64,000 nucleotides of DNA from Sphingomonas endolithica (GTDB lineage: Bacteria > Pseudomonadota > Alphaproteobacteria > Sphingomonadales > Sphingomonadaceae). This document shows, one piece after another, positions 38,650 through 47,204 of this stretch (the stretch's first letter is position 1; the number at the start of each line of letters is the position of its first letter). The position numbers and the translations under genes were made by a program. The notes under the pieces were generated by a model. The model did not search any database. It was not told the DNA's origin and saw only the letters and a program-made list of their open reading frames with translations. The stretch spans positions 3,730,501 to 3,794,500 of the forward strand of contig NZ_CP103057.1 of NCBI RefSeq assembly GCF_025231525.1, written 5' to 3'.

Positions 38650-41595
38650 ATGGGCTATGAAGGCCAGGATTTCGCAGATGTTGCCGGCGGGGTAAGCCCC
38701 GCCTTCATCGAGACGCTGTATGCGCGGTTCAAGGAATCGCCCGAGAGCGTCGAGCCATCCTGGCGATCCTGGTTCGAAGGGCTGGAAGGCTCCGCGCAGG
38801 GCCCGAGCTGGGAACAGGCCAATTGGCCGCTCAGCACCACGGACGACCTGACCGCGGCGCTCGATCCGACGCAGATGGAGCCGGCGCCAAAGCCTGCACG
38901 TGGCGGCGCGAAGCCCGCCGCCGCTGCGGCTGCGCCCGCCGCGGCGCCGAGCCAGGATGCGATCGCCAAGGCGGCGGCCGACTCGATCCGCGCGATGCTG
39001 CTGATCCGCACCTACCGCGTGCGGGGCCATCTTGCCGCCAATCTAGATCCGCTGGGTCTCAACGCCACGCGCGAGCTGCCCGCCGATCTCAAGACCGAAT
39101 ATCACGGCTTCTCCGATGCCGACATCGATCGCCCGGTCTATCTGGGCGGCACGATGGGCCTGCAATGGACCACGGTGCGTGAGCTGGTCGATATCCTGCG
39201 CGCCAATTATTGCGGCAATGTCGGCCTGGAATACATGCACATCGCCGATGTCGACGAGCGGCGCTTCTTGCAGGACCGGATGGAAGGCAAGGACAAGGCG
39301 ATCGAGTTCAGCGCGCTGGGCAAGAAAGCTATCCTCAACAAGGTGATCGAGGCCGAGCAGTGGGAGAAATTCTGCGGCCGCAAATATGTCGGTACCAAGC
39401 GCTTCGGCCTGGACGGCGGCGAGAGCATGATCCCTGCGCTCGAAAGCGTCATTAAGTATGGTGGGCAGCTGGGCATCAACGATATCGTGTTCGGCATGGC
39501 GCACCGCGGCCGGCTGAACGTGCTGACCAACGTCATGGCCAAGCCGTTCCGCATCATCTTCCACGAGTTCGGCGGCGGATCGGATAATCCCGACGACGTT
39601 GCCGGGTCGGGCGACGTGAAATACCATCTCGGCACCAGCACCGACCGCCAGTTCGACGGGATCAGCGTCCACATGTCGCTGGTCGCCAACCCATCGCACC
39701 TTGAGGCCGAAGATCCGGTGGTGCTCGGCAAGATCCGCGCGATCCAGACCATCGCCGGTGACCTGGCCGAACACAAGGCATCGCTGCCGGTGCTGATCCA
39801 CGGCGACGCGGCCTTTGCCGGGCAGGGCATCGTGTGGGAGTGCTTCGGCTTCTCGGGGATTCGTGGGTACAATACGGGTGGGTGCATCCACTTCGTCATC
39901 AACAACCAGATCGGGTTCACGACCTCGCCGCAATTCGCGCGCTCGTCGCCTTACCCGTCGGACGTCGCCAAGGGCGTCCAGGCGCCGATCTTCCACGTCA
40001 ATGGCGACGATCCCGAGGCGGTGACCTTCGCCACCAAGATGGCGATCGAATATCGGCAGAAGTTCCACCGCGACGTGGTGATCGACATGTGGTGCTATCG
40101 TCGCTTCGGTCATAACGAAGGTGACGAGCCGGGCTTCACGCAGCCGCTGATGTACAAGGCGATCCGCGAGCATCCGCCGGTCAGCGAGATTTACGGCGCC
40201 AAGCTGATCGAACAGAAGGTGGTCGATCGCGCCTGGATCGACGAGAACGTTCACCAGTTCACGACCCTGCTGGAAGGCGAGTTCGAGGCGGGGGCGAACT
40301 ACAAGCCGAACAAGGCGGACTGGTTCGCGGGCCGCTGGTCGGGGCTGCACGCACCGGCGGATGCCGAAAGCGCACGCCGCAATATCGAGACCGGCATCGA
40401 GCAGAAACTGTTCGACTCGCTCGGCCGTACGCTGACCACCGTTCCGGAGGACCTGACCGTCCACAAGACGCTCAACCGCGTGCTGGACGCCAAGCGCGAG
40501 ATGTTCAAGTCGGGCAGCAATTTCGATTGGGCGACAGGCGAAGCCCTGGCCTTCGGATCGTTGCTGTCGGAGGGCTATGGCGTGCGCCTGTCGGGGCAGG
40601 ATTCGGGCCGCGGCACTTTCAGCCAGCGTCACGCGGTGTGGATCGACCAGACCGACGAGAATCGCTACCTGCCGCTCAGCACGATCCCGCATGGCCGGGT
40701 CGAGATCCTCGATTCGCCGCTCAGCGAATATGGCGTGCTCGGCTTCGAATACGGTTACGCGCTGGCCGATCCCAAGACTTTGGTGCTGTGGGAGGCGCAG
40801 TTCGGCGACTTCATGAACGGCGCGCAGATCATGATCGATCAGTTCATCGCGAGCGGAGAGGCCAAGTGGCTGCGCGCCAACGGCCTGGTGATGCTGCTGC
40901 CGCACGGTTACGAGGGGCAGGGGCCGGAGCATAGCTCGGCGCGCGTCGAGCGCTTCCTGCAGATGTGCGCGCAGGACAATATGCAGGTCGCCAACTGCAC
41001 GACGCCGGCCAATTACTTCCACCTGCTGCGCCGGCAGATGCATCGCGGCTTCCGCAAGCCACTGGTGATCTTCACGCCCAAGTCGCTGCTGCGCCACAAG
41101 CTTGCCGTGTCCAAGGCGGCGGACTTCCAGGGGGACAGCCACTTCAAGCGGATACTGAGCGATCCGTCGGCCCCTGCCGATCAGGACGTGAAGCGCCTGG
41201 TTCTGTGCACCGGCAAGGTCGCCTACGACCTGATGGAAGCGCGCGATGCCGCCGGCGACGCGAACACCGCGATCGTGCGTATCGAGCAGCTCTATCCTTT
41301 CCCGGGCGAGCCGCTGGTCAAGCGCCTGAAGGCGTTGGACAATCTCGAAGACGTCGTGTGGGCGCAGGAAGAGCCGAAGAACAACGGTGCGTGGACGTTC
41401 ATCGAGCCGTTCATCGAAGCGTCCTTGGTCGAGGCTGGCGGTCGGGTGCTGCGTCCGCGTTATGCCGGGCGTTCGGCATCGGCATCGCCGGCGACCGGTC
41501 TGATGAAGCGTCACCAGCTCGAACAGGCGGCACTCGTCGCCGACGCGCTCGGCCACAATGTGCGCGGCGAGATTCGCCGCACGCAGAAGATTTAA
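38650..41595 (+). CDS. sucA: 2-oxoglutarate dehydrogenase E1 component
   Basis: Thiamine-diphosphate enzyme that decarboxylates 2-oxoglutarate as E1 of the OGDH complex. 981 residues from ATG 38650 (AGAGG nine bases upstream); the N-terminal SPAFIETLYARFKESPESVE is the E2-binding start of the family, followed by an Ala/Pro linker at about residues 80-105. The ThDP/metal segment is VLIHGDAAFAGQGIVWEC with VINNQIGFTT, and GMAHRGRLNVLTNVM and RFGHNEGDEP are further hallmarks. The upstream in-frame extension is repeat-derived. Confidence 0.97.
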   Translation: MGYEGQDFADVAGGVSPAFIETLYARFKESPESVEPSWRSWFEGLEGSAQGPSWEQANWPLSTTDDLTAALDPTQMEPAPKPARGGAKPAAAAAAPAAAPSQDAIAKAAADSIRAMLLIRTYRVRGHLAANLDPLGLNATRELPADLKTEYHGFSDADIDRPVYLGGTMGLQWTTVRELVDILRANYCGNVGLEYMHIADVDERRFLQDRMEGKDKAIEFSALGKKAILNKVIEAEQWEKFCGRKYVGTKRFGLDGGESMIPALESVIKYGGQLGINDIVFGMAHRGRLNVLTNVMAKPFRIIFHEFGGGSDNPDDVAGSGDVKYHLGTSTDRQFDGISVHMSLVANPSHLEAEDPVVLGKIRAIQTIAGDLAEHKASLPVLIHGDAAFAGQGIVWECFGFSGIRGYNTGGCIHFVINNQIGFTTSPQFARSSPYPSDVAKGVQAPIFHVNGDDPEAVTFATKMAIEYRQKFHRDVVIDMWCYRRFGHNEGDEPGFTQPLMYKAIREHPPVSEIYGAKLIEQKVVDRAWIDENVHQFTTLLEGEFEAGANYKPNKADWFAGRWSGLHAPADAESARRNIETGIEQKLFDSLGRTLTTVPEDLTVHKTLNRVLDAKREMFKSGSNFDWATGEALAFGSLLSEGYGVRLSGQDSGRGTFSQRHAVWIDQTDENRYLPLSTIPHGRVEILDSPLSEYGVLGFEYGYALADPKTLVLWEAQFGDFMNGAQIMIDQFIASGEAKWLRANGLVMLLPHGYEGQGPEHSSARVERFLQMCAQDNMQVANCTTPANYFHLLRRQMHRGFRKPLVIFTPKSLLRHKLAVSKAADFQGDSHFKRILSDPSAPADQDVKRLVLCTGKVAYDLMEARDAAGDANTAIVRIEQLYPFPGEPLVKRLKALDNLEDVVWAQEEPKNNGAWTFIEPFIEASLVEAGGRVLRPRYAGRSASASPATGLMKRHQLEQAALVADALGHNVRGEIRRTQKI

Positions 41596-41607
41596 GTGCC
41601 GCCGTGA

Positions 41608-41713
41608 CTTCCCCGGCGAACGCCGGGGTCCAGTCGCGACGGTAGATGTAACGACGCGCAGCATTCGCCAACGAGCGTTGCGCAACTGGACCCCGGCTTC
41701 CGCCGGGGTGGAG
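41608..41713. repeat. Intergenic inverted repeat, family A copy
   Basis: Left arm TTCCCCGGCGAACGCCGGGG, right arm CCCCGGCTTCCGCCGGGGTGG. The right end runs straight into the sucB ribosome-binding site (GGAGGAAG). Confidence 0.83.
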
Positions 41714-41723
41714 GAAGTAAGAT

Positions 41724-42965
41724 ATGGCAACCGAAGTCACAGTACCGGTACTCGGCGAATCGATCACCGAAGCGACGCTCGGCGAATGGCTCAAGCAGCC
41801 GGGCGACAAGGTCGCCGCCGACGAGCCGATCGCCAGCCTCGAGACCGACAAGGTCTCGGTCGAGGTGCCGAGCCCGGTAGCCGGCATCATGGGCGAACAT
41901 GCCGTCAAGGTCGGCGAGACCGTGTTGGTCGGCGCGATGATCGCGACGATCGACGCGGGCGACGGCGCACCGGCAAGCGCGGTCGCGCCGCAGCCCGCCG
42001 TGACCGCCTCGCCCGCGCCGCAGGCGGCATCCGCCGAGGCAGCCAGTCAGCAGGCGCCGGCTGCAGGCGACAGCCCGGCGGCCTTGTCGCCGTCGGTGCG
42101 CCGCGCGGTGCTGGAACACGGCGTCGATCCCTCGACCGTGAAGGGCACCGGCAAGGACGGTCGCATTACCAAGGAAGACGTCGCCGTCGCCGCCAGCAGC
42201 AAGCCGGTCGCTGCGCCGTCACCCACGCCCGCCGTCGCACCATCGGTCGCCACCGCTGCCGGTGGCCGCAACGAAGAGCGCGTGCGCATGACGCGCCTGC
42301 GCCAGACCATCGCCAAGCGGCTTAAGGATGCGCAGAACAGCGCGGCACTGCTGACGACGTTCAACGACGTCGACATGACTGCGGTGATCGAGGCGCGCAC
42401 CAAGTATAAGGACCTGTTCGAGAAGAAGCATGGCGTGCGGCTGGGCTTCATGGGCTTCTTCGTGAAGGCCGCATGCATGGCGCTGAAGGATATCCCGAGC
42501 GTCAACGCTTCGATCGAGGGCGATGAGATCGTCTATCACGATTATGCGGATATCTCAGTCGCGGTGTCGTCGCCGGGCGGCCTCGTCGTACCGGTGGTGC
42601 GCGATGCCGATCAGATGTCGGTCGCGCAGGTCGAGAAGACGATCGGCGACTTTGGGCGCCGCGCCAAGGACGGCACGCTCAAGATGGACGAGATGAAGGG
42701 CGGTACCTTCACCATCTCCAACGGCGGCGTGTTCGGCTCGCTGATGTCGACCCCGATCATCAACCCGCCGCAGTCCGCCGTGCTCGGCCTGCACCGCATC
42801 GAGGACCGCGCGGTCGTCGTGAACGGGCAGATCGTGATCCGGCCGATGATGTACCTGGCACTGAGCTACGACCACCGGCTGATCGACGGGCGCGAAGCGG
42901 TGACGTTCCTGGTGGCGCTCAAAAATGCTATCGAGGACCCGACGCGGATTCTGATCGACCTGTAA
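41724..42965 (+). CDS. sucB: Dihydrolipoyllysine succinyltransferase (OGDH E2)
   Basis: E2 core of the 2-oxoglutarate dehydrogenase complex, 413 residues. One lipoyl domain with the modified Lys in [15 protein letters not shown] (K43), an Ala/Pro linker, a peripheral-subunit-binding domain ([20 protein letters not shown]), and the catalytic domain ending in [14 protein letters not shown] with its His and Asp. GGAGGAAG lies six bases before ATG 41724. It sits between sucA and lpdA, as expected for a suc-lpd operon. Confidence 0.97.
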   Translation: MATEVTVPVLGESITEATLGEWLKQPGDKVAADEPIASLETDKVSVEVPSPVAGIMGEHAVKVGETVLVGAMIATIDAGDGAPASAVAPQPAVTASPAPQAASAEAASQQAPAAGDSPAALSPSVRRAVLEHGVDPSTVKGTGKDGRITKEDVAVAASSKPVAAPSPTPAVAPSVATAAGGRNEERVRMTRLRQTIAKRLKDAQNSAALLTTFNDVDMTAVIEARTKYKDLFEKKHGVRLGFMGFFVKAACMALKDIPSVNASIEGDEIVYHDYADISVAVSSPGGLVVPVVRDADQMSVAQVEKTIGDFGRRAKDGTLKMDEMKGGTFTISNGGVFGSLMSTPIINPPQSAVLGLHRIEDRAVVVNGQIVIRPMMYLALSYDHRLIDGREAVTFLVALKNAIEDPTRILIDL

Positions 42966-42981
42966 GGCCTTACACCACCCA

Positions 42982-43024
42982 GGCATAGGTCCCATCAAAG
43001 TATCACTTTGATGGGACCTATGCC
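42982..43024. other. Perfect 19-bp stem-loop between sucB and lpdA
   Basis: Arms GGCATAGGTCCCATCAAAG and CTTTGATGGGACCTATGCC with loop TATCA, no mismatch, 17 bases after the sucB stop. It has no T run and takes the place of the left arm of a family A repeat. It could stabilise sucAB mRNA ends, attenuate lpdA or be a small mobile remnant. Confidence 0.75.
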
Positions 43025-43110
43025 GGGACCCAGTCGGGATGGCAGATGTAATCGGGCGCGGTGCTCACCATATCCGTCCCGCAACTGGACCCCGGCGTGC
43101 GCCGGGGTGG
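43025..43110. repeat. Family A repeat, right part
   Basis: Retains GGGACCCAGTCGGGATGGCA and the right arm ACCCCGGCGTGCGCCGGGGT. The right end, GGGGTGGAG, overlaps the lpdA ribosome-binding site. Confidence 0.7.
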
Positions 43111-43118
43111 AGATGACA

Positions 43119-44510
43119 ATGGCTGACTATGATTTCGACGTTCTGGTAATCGGCTCCGGCCCCGGCGGGTATGTCGCGGCGATCCGGGCGGCGCAGCTGG
43201 GGCTCCGCACCGCATGTGTCGAGAGCCGCGAGACTTTGGGCGGCACGTGCCTCAACGTGGGGTGCATCCCGTCCAAAGCGCTGCTCCACGCATCGGAATA
43301 TTTCGATGCCGCCGCCAATGGCACGATGGCCAAAATGGGCATCAAGGTCACGCCCGAGCTCGATCTGCCGCAGATGCATGCGCAGCGGCTGGATGCAGTC
43401 AAGCAGCTGACCGGCGGCATCGCCTTCCTGTTCAAGAAGAACAAGGTCGAGTGGATCAAGGGCCGCGGCGCCTTTGTCGATGCGCACACCGTGCAGGTCG
43501 GCGAGCGCGCGGTGACCGCCAAGGATATCATCATCGCCACCGGATCGACGGTCACCCCACTCCCGGGCGTGACGATCGACCAGAAGGTGATTGTTGATTC
43601 GACCGGTGCATTGGAGCTGGAGCGGGTGCCGCAGCACTTGGTCGTGATCGGCGGCGGCGTCATCGGGCTCGAACTCGGCAGCGTGTGGCGCCGCCTTGGG
43701 GCGAAGGTCACCTGTATCGAGTTCCTCGACCAGATCCTGCCCGGCTTCGATGGCGAGATCCGCAAGGAATCGAACAAGATCTTCAGGAAGCAGGGGTTCG
43801 AGTTCCTGCTGTCGACCAAGGTCACGCATGTCGCCAACGATGGGCAGAAGGCCACGCTGACGCTCGAGCCCGCGGCTGGCGGCGAAGCGACGACGATCGA
43901 GGCGGACTGCGTGCTGGTCTCGATCGGCCGCCGCGCCAACACCGATGGCCTGGCGCTCGATGCTGTCGGCCTTGCCACCAACACGCGCGGGCAAGTGGAG
44001 ATCGATCACCGCTTCCAGACGTCGGTTCCCGGCATCTGGGCGATCGGCGACGTCGTGCCCGGCCCGATGCTCGCGCACAAGGCGGAGGATGAGGGGATCG
44101 CGGTGGCCGAGAACATCGCCGGGCAGACCGGCATCGTCAATCACGACGTGATTCCGAGCGTGGTATATACCTGGCCAGAGATCGCCGGCGTCGGTTTGAC
44201 CGAGGAAGCGGCGCGCGAGAAGGGCGAGATCAAGGTCGGCAAGTTCCCGATGCTCGCCAACAGCCGTGCCAAGACCAATCACGAGCCCGACGGCTTCGTG
44301 AAGATCATTGCCGATGCCAAGAGCGACCGCGTGGTGGGGGTGTGGGCGATCGCCAGCGTCGCCGGCACGATGATCGCCGAGGCGGGCCTTGCGATGGAGT
44401 TCGGCGCGACCAGCGAGGACATCGCCTATACCTGCCATGCGCATCCGACCCACAGCGAGGCGATCAAGGAAGCGGCGATGGCGGTACGCGGTAAGGCGAT
44501 CCACGTCTGA
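43119..44510 (+). CDS. lpdA: Dihydrolipoyl dehydrogenase (E3)
   Basis: Flavoprotein that reoxidises lipoyl groups of the 2-oxoglutarate dehydrogenase complex, and probably of other lipoyl complexes. The 463-residue protein has the FAD loop VIGSGPGGYVAAIRAAQLG, redox Cys pair in GGTCLNVGCIPSK (C44, C49), NAD loop VIGGGVIGLELGSVW, GDVVPGPMLAHKAEDEG and the interface His-Glu pair in HAHPTHSEA. ATG 43119 is chosen because GGAG is six bases upstream; ATG 43113 is too close to it. Confidence 0.97.
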   Translation: MADYDFDVLVIGSGPGGYVAAIRAAQLGLRTACVESRETLGGTCLNVGCIPSKALLHASEYFDAAANGTMAKMGIKVTPELDLPQMHAQRLDAVKQLTGGIAFLFKKNKVEWIKGRGAFVDAHTVQVGERAVTAKDIIIATGSTVTPLPGVTIDQKVIVDSTGALELERVPQHLVVIGGGVIGLELGSVWRRLGAKVTCIEFLDQILPGFDGEIRKESNKIFRKQGFEFLLSTKVTHVANDGQKATLTLEPAAGGEATTIEADCVLVSIGRRANTDGLALDAVGLATNTRGQVEIDHRFQTSVPGIWAIGDVVPGPMLAHKAEDEGIAVAENIAGQTGIVNHDVIPSVVYTWPEIAGVGLTEEAAREKGEIKVGKFPMLANSRAKTNHEPDGFVKIIADAKSDRVVGVWAIASVAGTMIAEAGLAMEFGATSEDIAYTCHAHPTHSEAIKEAAMAVRGKAIHV

Positions 44511-44617
44511 TTGCGCGTTGGCGGCGCTGCGTGGCATAGAAGCCGGTCGCAGTGGCCGCGGGTCGGCCGCTGCGTTGCCAACAACGGTGTAGTGTCACCG
44601 CACGAAGGGGAATCCAG

Positions 44618-44902
44618 ATGAAGACCGTATTCACTGCCGCCGTACTGGCTGTCACTGCCCTCTCGCTTGCGGGTTGCGGCGGCAAGGGTGACGACAAGCT
44701 GGGTAGCCAGGTCGAAGCGGCCGCGGACAATCGTGCCGATGCGCTGGAAGCGGCTGCCGACAATCTCGAAGATCAGGCTGACGCGGTGCGCGACAATGGC
44801 GACGCGCAGTCGGATGCGATCGACGATGCCGATGTGAACGCCGCGGCAATGTCCAACGAGCAGAAGGCCGCGCTGACCAACGGCAGCGAAACGCTGCGCT
44901 GA
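44618..44902 (+). CDS. Small acidic lipoprotein of unknown function
   Basis: Protein of 94 residues with a lipoprotein signal ending LSLAGC. The mature part is a strongly acidic, Ala/Asp-rich helix with repeating ADNRADALEAAADNLEDQAD units, likely a coiled coil or extended rod in the periplasm, reminiscent of Lpp-like proteins but unrelated in motif. GAAGGGGA precedes ATG 44618 by about six bases. Its stop overlaps a possible CTG start of the next gene. Confidence 0.8.
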   Translation: MKTVFTAAVLAVTALSLAGCGGKGDDKLGSQVEAAADNRADALEAAADNLEDQADAVRDNGDAQSDAIDDADVNAAAMSNEQKAALTNGSETLR

Positions 44903-45219
44903 CCAACGTCGATGCGTCGCGCGATCAGCTCGAAGCCACCTGGCTCCGGCTGACGCGCGACGCCTTGCCCCAGGTCGCGGCCGCGCGCCGTTGGCCGGTA
45001 TCCCGCGATCACTGCTTCCAGCGTATCCTGCTCGACAATGCGGTCGGCGGGTGTTGGTACGACCATATCGCGCGACGCCCCGCTTATGCCCATGCGCCGG
45101 CGGAGACGCTGACGCGGGCCGTTGGCCTGGGGGAGGCGGTGCTACGCGGTGACGCGGATCTGGCGGCGCTCAATCGCCGGTCGCTGGCATGGCGCCGGGC
45201 GCGCAAACAGCCGGTTTAA
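44899..45219 (+). CDS. Uncharacterised protein, start codon uncertain
   Basis: Probable cytoplasmic protein of about 85-106 residues. Conserved-looking blocks are DHCFQRILLDNAVGGCWYDH, RAVGLGEAVLRGDADLAALN and RSLAWRRARK; I believe homologues occur in other sphingomonads, but no function is known to me. No ATG or GTG lies in frame. A CTG at 44899 overlaps the upstream stop (CTGA) and would include TWLRLTRDALPQVAAARRWP, which looks genuine; the TTG at 44965 gives the shorter form. A frameshift relative to an ancestral start cannot be excluded. Confidence 0.55.
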   Translation: MTNVDASRDQLEATWLRLTRDALPQVAAARRWPVSRDHCFQRILLDNAVGGCWYDHIARRPAYAHAPAETLTRAVGLGEAVLRGDADLAALNRRSLAWRRARKQPV

Positions 45220-45302
45220 GCCATTGAGTATCGGACCGGCCGAACTTCTACCGCCGTAACAATCTGGCAGGTAATTTTCGGGTGCGTTGCGGTAAAACGC
45301 CC

Positions 45303-45331
45303 TTGAAGCCCAAAAACGACCTACCTATATC
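45303..45331 (+). promoter_or_regulatory. Sigma-70-like promoter of small RNA
   Basis: TTGAAG (45303-45308), 17-base spacer, TATATC (45326-45331). The near-consensus boxes and optimal spacing sit just upstream of the predicted small RNA, in a stretch with no gene. Confidence 0.65.
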
Positions 45332-45337
45332 GGTCTG

Positions 45338-45441
45338 GCAGGGCTCGTGTCCCCCCTTTCGCGGGTCTTGCCGCTCACCTTTCAGGTGAGCTCCTCCCTG
45401 AACCTTGGCCACCTCGCGCGAAAGCGTGGGGTGGTTTTTTT
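45338..45441 (+). ncRNA. Putative small RNA with CU-rich loop (suhB/cuckoo-like)
   Basis: About 104 bases from the predicted start to a strong terminator. Two hairpins are visible: GCTCACCT/AGGTGAGC with loop TTC at 45373-45391, and CCACCTCGCGC-GAAA-GCGTGGGGTGG at 45409-45434 followed by seven T residues, a classic Rho-independent end. The unpaired linker TCCTCCCTGAACCTTGG carries a CUCCUCCC anti-ribosome-binding-site motif. This layout resembles alphaproteobacterial trans-acting small RNAs of the suhB/alpha-r8 and cuckoo types. Family assignment is from memory and by eye. Confidence 0.7.
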
Positions 45442-46286
45442 CATTCCGCCGCGATCGCGCTGGGCTGGCCAAGCGCTTCGTCGGTCACCGCGTCGATCAT
45501 CTGCCGGAGCAGCCTGGCGGTGCCGGCAAGCCCGGCGCTCGTCTGCTCGCGCGTATCGTCGAGATAGAGCGCGCGATCGAATTCGATCTGGATCGCATGG
45601 ATCCCCCGGGCGGGCGCGCCGTGCCGCTCCAGGATGTGGCCGCCGGCATATGGCGTGTTGACCTTGCACGCCATGTCGGCCGCGATTGCCGCAGCCTGCA
45701 GACGGTCGACGTACCGCGCCGCCGACGATCGGCCCTGCCGGTCGCCCAGCACGATCCTGGTGCCATCCTCGATCGAGGGCATCGAATGCACGTCGAGCAG
45801 GATCGCCACGCCGAACCGTGCGCGGGCGGCGAGCAGCGCCTTGTCCAGTGCCGCATGATAGGGGCGGTGATCGAGCACGATGCGCCCCATCACCTCCTCG
45901 CCAGCCAGCTTGCGCGCCCAGATTTCCCCGACGCTGGCGAGCCGCCGCGGGATCAGGCCGAGCCCGCCGCGCACCTTGACCGATGGCGGGCCCAGCGCAC
46001 GCCTGTCGGCTGCGCTGTCGATATGCGGATCGCGCTCGTTCTCGGCGCGATTGAGGTCGATCCAGGCACGTGCGCGGCGCTGGACCAGCATCGTCTCCGT
46101 GCCGTGCGCGGCAAGCGCCAGCATGTCGATGTGCCGATCCTCCAGCGGCAGCAAAGCGGCGACCGGCACGCGCAGCGCCGCCTGCAATGCGAGCGGATAC
46201 TCACGCCCGGCATGCGGCACCGACAGCACCACCGGGCTTACCGGATCGAGCGGGCCGTATATGTCGTAAGATAAGGGAAGGGGCAT
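45441..46286 (-). CDS. N-formylglutamate amidohydrolase family protein
   Basis: Protein of 281 residues in the FGase/HutG2-like family, which hydrolyses N-formyl-glutamate or related formyl-amino acids. Recognisable blocks are VLSVPHAGREYP with a metal-binding His, LDVHSMPS, VNTPYAGGHILERHG and the acidic strand IQIEFDRALYLDD. No histidine-utilisation genes are nearby, so a role in histidine catabolism is not supported by context. The stop codon abuts the terminator of the convergent small RNA. It is divergent from cpdR. Confidence 0.9.
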   Translation of the reverse strand: MPLPLSYDIYGPLDPVSPVVLSVPHAGREYPLALQAALRVPVAALLPLEDRHIDMLALAAHGTETMLVQRRARAWIDLNRAENERDPHIDSAADRRALGPPSVKVRGGLGLIPRRLASVGEIWARKLAGEEVMGRIVLDHRPYHAALDKALLAARARFGVAILLDVHSMPSIEDGTRIVLGDRQGRSSAARYVDRLQAAAIAADMACKVNTPYAGGHILERHGAPARGIHAIQIEFDRALYLDDTREQTSAGLAGTARLLRQMIDAVTDEALGQPSAIAAE

Positions 46287-46403
46287 CGCATCTCGGCCTA
46301 TCCGGGCTGGTCGGCTGCAAGACCAAGCCGGGCGAACTGGAATTTCTTAAGAGCTTTGCGCATACAAGGCACGGCCGGTGAGCGTAATGGGTAGCGGGAT
46401 CAG

Positions 46404-46781
46404 ATGATGAAGATATTGCTGGCCGAGGACGATCGGGTGATGCGCGAGTATTTGACGCGCGCGCTCGAACGGTCGGGCTACGCGGTGAGCGCGGTGGATC
46501 GTGGCACGGCCGCAATACCGTTGCTCGAGACCGAACATTTCGATCTGTTGCTCACCGACATCGTCATGCCGGAGATGGATGGCATCGAGCTGGCGCAGCG
46601 TGCGGGCGAGATGATGCCCGACTTGCGCGTGATGTTCATCACCGGCTTTGCCGCGGTGACGCTGAAGGCGGGCAAGTCCGTGCCCCAGGCGCGCGTGCTG
46701 TCCAAGCCGTTCCATCTGCGCGATCTGGTGATGGAGGTCGATCGCATGTTCGAGGTGGAAAGCGCCACCGGCGGATTGTAG
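46404..46781 (+). CDS. cpdR: CpdR-type single-domain response regulator
   Basis: Receiver-only protein of 125 residues. Phosphoacceptor D52 in LLLTDIVMPEMDGIEL, acidic pocket AEDD and conserved K101 in VLSKPFHLRDLV. The run IVMPEMDG...VMFITGFAAV closely follows Caulobacter CpdR, which in its unphosphorylated form directs ClpXP to cell-cycle substrates. The C-terminus ends GGL, not with the terminal alanines tied to CpdR turnover in Caulobacter. Start either ATG 46404 or 46407. Confidence 0.88.
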   Translation: MMKILLAEDDRVMREYLTRALERSGYAVSAVDRGTAAIPLLETEHFDLLLTDIVMPEMDGIELAQRAGEMMPDLRVMFITGFAAVTLKAGKSVPQARVLSKPFHLRDLVMEVDRMFEVESATGGL

Positions 46782-46854
46782 CCGTTTAAATCGACGGGGA
46801 CGCATTCCGCCGCTTGCGCGCACGGAAAACCCCGGCTAGACGCACCCTCCTCGT

Positions 46855-46929
46855 GGGCGTGTAGCTCAGTGGTAGAGCACTGTGTTGACATCGCAGGGGT
46901 CGCAAGTTCAATCCTTGCCACGCCCACCA
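46855..46929 (+). tRNA. tRNA-Val, anticodon GAC
   Basis: Complete cloverleaf: acceptor GGGCGTG/CACGCCC, D arm GCTCAGTGGTAGAGC, anticodon arm CTGTG-TTGACAT-CGCAG with GAC, T arm GCAAGTTCAATCCTTGC, discriminator A and an encoded CCA end. It reads valine GUC and GUU codons. A strong terminator follows directly. Confidence 0.97.
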
Positions 46930-46931
46930 TG

Positions 46932-46969
46932 AAAAGCCTCGGTTCCCTCATGGGATCCGAGGCTTTTTT
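46932..46969 (+). terminator. Rho-independent terminator after tRNA-Val
   Basis: Stem AAAAGCCTCGG/CCGAGGCTTTT, extended by TCCC/GGGA around a TCAT loop, then a T run. It starts three bases after the tRNA CCA end. Confidence 0.92.
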
Positions 46970-47204
46970 GTTTTGAGCGGTTTGCGATGTGGCTGCGGCC
47001 ATCGGATTGGCGGTGGGCGCCAGATGGCGCTCAGAGTTGCACAGATGGCCGGGCGAGGACGTGTACGATGCGTGTCGGCGGCAGAAACGCATTGTAGCCG
47101 GTAGGGGCAACGCGCCATAAGGCTGCGGCGCTGTAGAAAATTGCGACTACACTGGTGGCCATGGGTTCGTACAAACTCATCGTGACGAATGGCGGGCGAC
47201 ATTG

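Noticed and set aside
39043..41730. Minus-strand reading frame of about 900 codons opposite sucA
   Set aside because: Same reason: composition-driven frame opposite a certain gene.
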